A stretch of 64,000 bases of DNA, taken from NCBI GenBank assembly GCA_026120035.1, contig JALRME010000070.1, forward strand, positions 21,414 to 85,413, read 5' to 3'. The notes under the pieces are model-generated. The model did not search any database, had not been told where the DNA came from, and worked only from the letters and a program-made list of their open reading frames with translations. A program made the position numbers and the translations under genes. This stretch comes from Coleophoma eucalyptorum. Its lineage: Eukaryota > Ascomycota > Leotiomycetes > Helotiales > Dermateaceae. Positions 56,331 to 64,000 of the stretch are shown here, one piece after another. The first letter of the stretch is position 1, and the number at the start of each line of letters is the position of its first letter.

Positions 56331-57363
56331 TCAGCTTGCCACGAATTCAAGTAAAGCACGGCTGACCTCCTCCCTCTTCTCCAGCATGATCCAATGCCCG
56401 GCACCCTCAAGTACCTTCTCAGTATAGCCCTTACTCGCATACGGCTTAATACCCAGCCCAATCTGGTCCGCCCTTGTAACCTTGTCCTCGGCGCCGCAAA
56501 TGCCTAGCACGGGCACCTTGAGTGTCCGTTCTACATCCGTCAGCGGGTCTTCATCAGGAGCTTGTGTTCCGCGCATGAGTGAACGGTAGTAGTTCAGCGA
56601 TGCCGCAATTGTGTGCTTCTGGCTGTTGATCCGGAGCCATCTGGCCTTGTCTTCCTCAACGAGCCATGGTGGAAGAGGAAGTATTGTATTGGCGGTCAGC
56701 CATGAGCGTGCCCCGTTGATTGCGGCAAGGCTGCTGATCCAGATATCGTTATTATTGGGGTATGCCAGGTGGAAGAACGACTCAAGCTTGCAAGGCGTGT
56801 CAGTATTCCAACCTTATTGGGAAATTCAACAGGCAACAAACATGTCTGGTGATGATTTTTTCAGTGTCATATGAGTTGAAGAAGTACCAATATCCTAGTT
56901 GCATGTATCCAAGTTGCGATTGACTGAGGATATTTAGCCCATCAACATCGAAAAAGATCCCAGGGGCCGTATATCCTGCTGACAAGAATACCAGCTTGGA
57001 AAACCGCTCTGGGTGCCAGACAACAACACGAGAGAGCACCATGGAACCCCAGTCATGCGCAACACCAACAACCTGTTTTATATTCTCGTAGTCCAGTAAT
57101 TCCACAAAGTGTCCACTCAAACGCTTCAAGCGGTAGGCCTCAATATCAAGACGCTTATCACTATCGCCATAACCAAGACAGTCAGGGACGATGACTCCAT
57201 AACCAGCGTCAGTCAGGTCAGTAACTTGGTATCGCCAGTCATGGCGTGATGAAGGGTAGCCATGGATAAGGAGAAAAGTCGTCCTATCTTCCCTGGCGGG
57301 AAGATAGTCGTATGCATATGTGTCCCCGTCATTGGTGGTGAAGCGCTTGTCGAAGAAGGCCAT
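56331..57363 (-). CDS. alpha/beta hydrolase, soluble epoxide hydrolase-like
   Basis: Exons 57363-56842 and 56786-56331 give 325 residues. The ATG at 57363 precedes AFFDKRFTTNDGDTYAYDYL. The oxyanion HGYPSSRHDW (HGxP), the nucleophile in VGVAHDWGSMVLSR (H-D-W-G), the cap-domain GYMQLGYWYFF Tyr region, and the late GAGHWIMLEK His are all in place. This is the Asp-nucleophile pattern of epoxide hydrolases and haloalkane dehalogenases. Next to a P450 it could open an epoxide made by that enzyme. The donor of its single intron is GTTTGT, chosen because it restores the frame. It is the most telomere-proximal intact gene. Confidence 0.88.
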
Positions 57364-57810
57364 GGCAATAACAGAACACAATTGCACCAATAAGAAGGGG
57401 CCAGTTATTCAGATTCTGCGCACTCGTGGTGATTAGAAGATTGTTGAGCGATTTGGTGGATGTTACGAACTAAGCCACACACCGTGTGGGAATAAGGCTC
57501 AGCACCTACTTATATAGGTAAGCTGCCAGTAAGACCACATAGTGCCACTAGTGCCTGACATAATTAACGAAACAAGATTTTCTTTAGCGAAATCTTTAAG
57601 AGCTTGAAAATCGATATTATTTATATATGAATCACTAGGTACTTTGTACTAGCTACTGTTGTGTATTCTTGCTATAAACCCCTATAGCTATCCTTTGTAA
57701 GTATATCACTTACCTTCTACTTCCAATTCAATCCTAGGAATATACCATACTTTAGGGAAGTAAAGAAACAACTTTTAGTCTCTGAACTCATGCATATATG
57801 TAGCCTTTCC
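57364..57810. other. hydrolase promoter merging into AT-rich DNA
   Basis: The first bases are the hydrolase promoter. Composition becomes AT-rich from about 57560. No gene. Confidence 0.35.
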
Positions 57811-58215
57811 TCACATACCCACTCTTACCCCTTCCCCGTAAAGAATCTTGATTTTGCCAGATTTATCCATAGTACCATTGCCGCTTTTATTGTCTACTTC
57901 CATTTGCACACTCAATTCATTATTCAGCTTACCTGATAACCCCGCACCATTCAACTTCGCAAGTTTACTAAACTCAGATCCAGCAAGCATAGATGTCAAC
58001 CCGAACCCTCGAGTAACAGGAATGTTGAAAAGTACAGAAGCTCTCACAGTCAGTGAGATAAGGAGTAACGTTGGATTCAACGCTGGTATCAGAATAAGAG
58101 CCCAGTGCTTCTTCAAGGTTGTGCGTGTAATTTGCGCTTCACCCTGACAAGTATAATTTAAATCTGGTTCTATATTTCCCGTTTCTGGACCTCCTAAACC
58201 AGTAATCCTATCCAT
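57811..58215 (-). pseudogene. C-terminal fragment of a fungal membrane protein
   Basis: An open frame of 134 codons with one membrane segment (WALILIPALNPTLLLISLTV) followed by FNIPVTRGFGLTSMLAG and a soluble tail. The ending resembles the C-terminus of large uncharacterised fungal membrane proteins, which usually have several more helices before it. Upstream DNA is RIP-like and AT-rich, so the gene probably lost its 5' part to transposon insertion or decay. The ATG used is merely the first in frame. Confidence 0.4.
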
Positions 58216-59611
58216 TATTGTTGAACCATTATGGGGTCAAATTGATTTAACCACCATATAAAATTCGCCCTACTTTATAGGCGAGATAGTCAAATTGATT
58301 TAGTCAAATTGATTTATTAGGGTTATAGCTTAATAGGCTCGAGAGAAGCCCTACTTCTTATGTGAAGGCCCTTTTGGAGGATAAAAGGAGTTTGCGGACC
58401 AGTATGTAGTCCGTCCCACCTATGGTAGAACCCTACTTTGCTCATAAAAGGTTATCTCATAAAAGGGGTTTGGTAAGATCATATTATAAGTAAGTTTCTA
58501 TAGGTTAAGTATTAATATTAGCGTCTTTTGTTATTTGTTTATTTGAAATAGACCTAGTATATGATTTAGGCTACCAAGTTGTAGTCTATAAGTATTGCTA
58601 GACGTGTATTGGGCCTAGTCGGACAAGTATTGAGTAGTACCTACGAAAGCAATCGTATCGACTTATAGGCTAGACCTTAAAGAGCTATCTAGAATATATC
58701 GATACGTTGGTTCTATAGTCACTAGAAAACCTCCGAGATAAAAAACCTACTAATGATAGTCTAGCTATTAAACATCTTAGGCTTTAGACCGGCTATTACT
58801 ATCTATTATACGAAGTAGGGAAGTTCCTTACTATTTATCTCCTACGTATATAGGACTATATAGTCGTCTATAGTAGGAAGGCCAAAGAATATAACAAAAC
58901 GCCGCTTTAGGAGGAGTGTTTAGTATAAAGTTACTTTATAACTTAGAGCTAGGTAGACTATTTTATAGTAACTAAAGAAGGGATAGTACTGTAATGGAAC
59001 AGGGAGGTGTAGTCAGAATACACAGGTGTAAAGACACAGGTTTGATCAATGGTAGGATAGAGGTGTTTGGGAGCATAATAACCTTATATTGACTATATCC
59101 TATAGGTCTCGTACGAAGGACACAAAAAAGATAAGAAAAGAAGAAGAGAAAGAAACCAAATTCTATAATATATCCCTCTTATATGCTTACTAGGTCCGAA
59201 ACCCCTCCGACTCTACTCATACTCGCTTACGCATACTGTCTTAGGTTATATAACATATATTTGATCACATAACATATATCTGGATTCCTAATTGTCTATT
59301 CTGAGTATGTTAGGTTCTTATATTACCCCCCTCCTTTTGTGACTGTTTGTCCTTAAACAGTATCGGAGGCGATACGATAGGTTTTCGGGATGGAACAAAG
59401 AAAATCCTACCTAGTATTGTTGATTTCTATTGATACAAAGGATAATACTAAGGATCTTAGTATTATCGATTTTGAACAATAGCAGTAGGTAGATATAAGC
59501 TAAGAAATTTCCTCCTAGCTTTCTCTCTTTCTTTCTTTCTTTGGCTTCCTAAAAAAATCACAAATCGTACGTATGCCTCTAGACTTGTTGTTTGGATACT
59601 GACTTATGTAG

Positions 59612-59699
<88 letters not shown>

Positions 59700-60600
59700 C
59701 GTAGGTTTATGGTCGGGGGGGTTTCGTAGGGGTTTCGGTCTCGCTAATCATAAGTATAGCACTATACCTGTCCCTGTTCCCGCCGGTGCCCTCTCGGGTG
59801 CTTACCGAGTCTGTTGCGTACGGTGCCTACGTCGTATGAAGGTCTATAGGGACTATGATTGTGATTTCTCAAAGAAATCATCTAAGAAGTATGCGTACTA
59901 TATACAGTAGAATACGGCGTATGTTCCGGTAAGTTCCTTATAGTTTCCCACTCCGAAACCCCTCTAACTTAGCTTATACTCTATAGCTGCCTTGGTTCGT
60001 GAAGGAGGAGTTCGTAGCTCTTTGGGTATATGAGGAGGAAGGAGAGGTCCGGGCTGCCGCGGTAGCGCTAGATGAAGTCCTATTGGTAGCCGATGCGAAG
60101 GCTCCAAAGGACCTTGCCTTCTGTTAGATGGCTCTTCTAGAGGAGACTTGGTTCCTATGGGCCGAAACTCGACGCCTTTGGGAGCAAGAGGAGGAGTTCC
60201 GGGGGGAGACTCGTACCTTTATGGTAGAGGCTCGCGCTTGAATGGAGGTAAGTTCTGATTTAGATCCGAAAGCCCTCCGAATCAGTTCTAACATCCATAG
60301 GGGGTAATAATAGAGAGGGGTGCGACTGCTAAGAAGGCGCCTACCAAGAAGGATGGAAAGAGGAAGCAGGGGGAGGTCGGGGGGGATTCGGCTTTGGGGG
60401 GTACTGCTACCACCACTAGCTTTGGTCCCGAGGGCGGGGAGAAAGAGGAGGAAACTAGGGAGTAGGCCCTATTTCGGAAGGGAATCTTCTTTGTTCTCTT
60501 CGTGGTATTAACTTCGATTGGGCCCTAGTACGGTAGTAGCCCTCTGTTGGTAAATCTAACTAGGTGTTCCAAAAGGGTTGATATTACAAGAGAATAGGTA
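58216..60600. other. subtelomeric RIP-like repeat DNA
   Basis: TA-rich sequence without any long supported frame. A 17-base unit containing AGTCAAATTGATTT is repeated around 58240-58320. The section 59990-60480 is richer in G on the plus strand, with short Arg-rich frames that I do not regard as genes. It probably contains one or more dead transposons. Confidence 0.45.
59613..59699 (+). repeat. (AATC)n microsatellite
   Basis: About 21-22 perfect CAAT/AATC units in a row with no interruption, unlike the decayed DNA around it. It must be young or under continuing slippage. Confidence 0.95.
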
Positions 60601-63600
60601 GATATACCTTAAATTAGAGGGTAGTTTAGAATGAAATATAACCCTCTTTTCTTCTGATTTTAAGCTATCGCTATTACTACTTAACTAAGTAATTCTTAAC
60701 TAGATGATTATCTATTAAGTAATTATAATTCTTAATTCCCTTTTCCTAGGCATTCAACTAGTCGGATAGGTTTCGAGGGGGTCCTAGCTTCGTAGGATAT
60801 AGTTAGTAGAATTCCTATAATTTCCTAGGGGCTCTTATAAAGTTAGATACTAGGTACTAGGTTAGATCCGAATCGTAGTCGACCTAGCTAACTTAATATT
60901 TTAAGGAGTTCCTAACCAATTTGATAGCTAGTATCTTTTAGACTTCTTATTCTTCTTAGCCTAAAATAATCTCTAGATCTAAGATAGGCTTTTCTTAACC
61001 TAGTAGAGGGTTATTTAGGTACTTAGAAAGTACATCTAAGGAGAATATATCGTAAATCCTAGATCTAGCTAGTAATTCTAATCTATAGGTATAGCTAACT
61101 TTTTCTAATATTCGATAAGGTTCCTTCTATTGGTCGGATAGCTTTCGGCTAGGTTTTAGGTTCTTTAGATTTTTGGCTAAAAGATATACTAAATCGTTCA
61201 TCTAGAGATCAATTATTTGTCTATATCGATTTACGGAGTCTATCATTTGGTTCTAAGCTACCTATATATTCTCTTATGCTTATTTCCATCCATTATACAT
61301 TCGAGAGGCTATCTAAACTACTCTTTTGTAATTAAGCTTTTCTAGGGTATTAATTGGTTTAGGTGTATCCTAATCCTAACTTATTCTTAGATCTAGTCCA
61401 AACTTAAGCCGATATAGAGCTATACCTATAGATAAATAAGGTAGAGTTATTTAGGCTCTATCTATTATAGGTATTAATTCGCTCTAGTTATCCTAGTAGT
61501 AATTTACGAAAGGCCTAAGTCTCTAATCGATATATCGATTTATAATCTTAGTTTGCCTATTAGTTTGCTTATAATAGGCTATAGAGAGCTTGATCTTAGT
61601 TCTAATGATCCTATAGAACTCCCTCTAGAAGGAGGATACAAATTAAGGTCCTCTATCGAATACGATACTTTCCGGGGTGTATCCGAATCTATAGATCTAT
61701 TTTATGAATAGCTCTATTATACCCTATACGTCAATGGTTTTATAGTAAGGTATAATTACCGAATCCTTTCCGAGTCGATCTATAAACACTAGAATAAAGT
61801 CGAATCTATACTTATTAGATAGAAATTCTTTGAAATCTATATATAAGTATTATATAGGGTAATTAGGTATAGGTAATAGGTATAGTATACCTTATTACTT
61901 GCTAGTATTAATATACGTAGCCTTATATTCCTTATAATTACTTATATACTATTTATAGTTCGAACTTATTCCAACCTAGTAATACTTCGGTACTAGTAAT
62001 TAGTAGGTTTTTATACTATCTAGATATATACTAGAAATTTGTCTATAAGCTTCTTATATAAGCCTAATGTATAACTAGGTATTTCGAATTATATATAGCC
62101 TCCCTTAGTATAATAATAAGTTATCCTAGATAGTATATCTACTTAGTAACCTATCTCGTAGGTCGTAAAAGGATTTATGATTCGTTTTCCGTAATTCCTA
62201 GATAAGTTCCTCGGAATTAAGTAGTATATCCCGATTCTAATCCGAATCGGCTCTAATACTAGCTATAGTAATAATAAAAGTATTAGTTAGCTCGATAACA
62301 ATCCTTTTATCTAGTCGGTTTATTCTTAGAAGAACCCTCGAACGACTATTATACTTAATAATATCGTAAGCCTAAACATCTTACTCTCTTCGACTTAGGA
62401 TATTAGCCTTTTGGTTGTTCTTAGTTAAGGTATATATAATCATAAAATTAAAGTTAGATAAGAATTCTATCTACCTAACCTATTTGGTAGTTAAGACTTT
62501 AGTAGTTATAAAGTATTCTAAAGATCGATAATCCGAATACACTCTAACTCGGCTCTAAACTAACATAAGCTTAGGTCGCTACTTCTTAAAGGATTCTACG
62601 ATAGCAAATAGTTCTTTATTATAGATTTCCTAATTGACTTCGGATCCAACTAATATATAGGAGGTAAATCCTATAGGGTACTAGTTCTTATCTATATGTT
62701 CTTAAGAAAGTACTCCTATAATTATACTATCTAAGGTATCTGTTTCTAGCTTTATAGGGAGTTCGAGATCGAAGTAGTAGGTTCCTTATACCGTAAGCAA
62801 CTAGTACTAGAGTTCTTTAAAAGTATTATTATATTCTTTAGACTATATAAAAGGTTCTAAAGGCCTTATAATATTACTTATAGGCTTTACAATCTTCTCA
62901 AAATCCCTAATAAATTATCGATAGAATCTATAGAATCCTAGAAAGGATTTAGTACCTATAATTATAGTAGGTACCTTCTAATTCTTAATAGGTTCTACTT
63001 TATTAGGATCGATCTCGATATCCCTCGTAGTTAGAATATAACCAAGGTACTTAGTTCGAGTTACGTAGAATTCGCTCTTCTTGATATTAGCTTATAGTCT
63101 AGCCTCTCGAAGCCTTCCTAATACTAATTTGATATAGTTCTAGTGATCCTTTATATTCTCTAAATAGATAAGGATATTATCTAGGTAGGTAGTACAAAAG
63201 TCATCTAAGTAATCTATTAGGATATTATTTATATACCTTTGGTAGGTAATAAGGCTATTATATAATCCAAAGAGTAGGACCTTATATTTGTATAGTCTAT
63301 AGCGAGTACGAAAGCTAGTATAATCCTTCGACTTAGGGTCCATTCGGATCCTATAAAATACCTAGCGAATATCCAACTTAATAAACACCTTAGCCTTTGA
63401 TACTCTTATCAAAAGCTTATCTATTCGTAGAATAGGATAAGGATCATTCCTAGTTAAGGAGTTTAGCTTTCTATAGTTAATATAGAATCATAGGGTACTA
63501 TCTGCTTTCTTAACAAATAGTACTAGTAAGGCAAAAGGGTTATTACTATTGGTAATAAAGCCTTTTTCCAAATTGTCTATTAGGTATTCCTTTATAGCCT

Positions 63601-63905
63601 AAAGCTCTTCGGAGGACTATCGGTATAGAGGTAAGAATACATTAGGAAGTAGTACTTCCAAATAGATTTTATAATCGTACAACCGATATAGTAATAGGAT
63701 ATTTAAAGTAGTTTTTAAAAATACATCCTAAAAAGTATTATAGTCGAAGGGTAATCGGTTCTAGATTAATTATAGGGTATCGATATTATCTAGGGGGTTT
63801 CCAACTATCTCTTCTCTAATACGGTCGATTTTATAGAGGCTAGTTTGAAAGAACTTATTCTTCCTTCTCTTTATCTAATAATAAAATATATTTGTATTAA
63901 TTTCA
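60600..63905 (-). mobile_element. Ty3/Gypsy retrotransposon pol relic
   Basis: On the minus strand the pol order is readable through many stops. The N-terminal reverse transcriptase part is near 63560-63420 (NLEKGFI, then LFVKKADS). DPKSKDYTSFRTRYRLYKYK and LLFGLYNSLITYQRYINNIL lie at 63343-63200, with YLDNILIYLENIKDH (the usual YxDD box with one Asp changed) just after. The integrase core FLVFIDRLGKDSVIIPYY and PESIVFDRGP lies near 61790-61650. The DNA is TA-rich and depleted in CpA and TpG, the RIP signature. Gag and protease would lie toward the telomere and are missing, so the copy is truncated at the chromosome end. No LTR was identified. Confidence 0.82.
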
Positions 63906-64000
63906 TAGGGTTAGGGTTAGGGTTAGGGTTAGGGTTAGGGTTAGGGTTAGGGTTAGGGTTAGGGTTAGGGTTAGGGTTAGGGTTAGGGTTAGGGTTAGGG
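63906..64000 (+). repeat. telomere repeat (TTAGGG)n
   Basis: Fifteen perfect TTAGGG units (63911-64000) after a partial TAGGG, reading 5' to 3' toward the window end as expected for the G-strand of a right chromosome end. No variant units. Confidence 0.99.

Noticed and set aside
59613..59699. Regular repeat that could suggest a CRISPR array
   Set aside because: It is a simple 4-bp microsatellite with no spacers, in a eukaryotic genome.
60320..60511. Arg/Gly-rich 63-codon frame
   Set aside because: Lies in decayed repeat DNA and reflects G-rich composition only.

Overview
The right edge of the window is a chromosome end: 15 perfect TTAGGG units finish it. Spliced genes with short introns (about 45-95 nt, GT-AG), many Zn2Cys6 regulators and MFS transporters, Fot1/pogo and Ty3/Gypsy relics, and AT-rich blocks poor in CpA/TpG (the mark of repeat-induced point mutation, RIP) point to a filamentous ascomycete (Pezizomycotina). 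The species cannot be named from the sequence. All exon structures were derived by hand from frame continuity, splice sites and family resemblance.

Left part (1-12.7 kb): an AtuA/DUF1446-like gene cut by the window edge, two tail-to-tail Zn2Cys6 factors, a sugar transporter, then a DUF1868 2H-phosphoesterase gene and an inositol-monophosphatase-family gene whose promoters share two motifs. A decayed Fot1-like transposase (13.1-14.1 kb) and a nonsense-mutated DUF6536 membrane-protein gene (14.4-16.7 kb) follow.

Centre (18.9-32.5 kb): seven apparently intact genes form a plausible sugar-acid catabolic cluster: cyclase-family hydrolase, anion:cation-symporter-type MFS carrier, DapA-type aldolase, aldo-keto reductase, D-galactonate-dehydratase-like enolase, Zn2Cys6 activator and dihydroxyacetone/glyceraldehyde kinase. 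Dehydratase plus aldolase would give pyruvate and glyceraldehyde. The reductase and kinase would handle the glyceraldehyde. CGG-N8-CCG sites and TTTTCCGG boxes (three of them exactly 20 bp apart) recur in the promoters.

Right-centre (33-47.6 kb): a graveyard with two nearly intact transporters. It holds a decayed adenylation-thiolation-reductase enzyme, an MFS carrier with one abnormal splice acceptor, an intact quinate-permease-like gene with a GC-AG intron and flanked by direct repeats, an extradiol dioxygenase and an NmrA-like gene each with two in-frame stops, and a Ulp1-like fragment.

Subtelomere (48.9-57.4 kb): an island of normal-composition genes between RIP-like blocks carries a compact putative biosynthetic cluster: DMATS-type aromatic prenyltransferase, BAHD-like acyltransferase, UbiA-family membrane protein, P450 and epoxide-hydrolase-like enzyme. 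From 57.4 kb to the end there is a gene fragment, RIP-like DNA, an AATC microsatellite and a Ty3/Gypsy pol relic that runs directly into the telomere.
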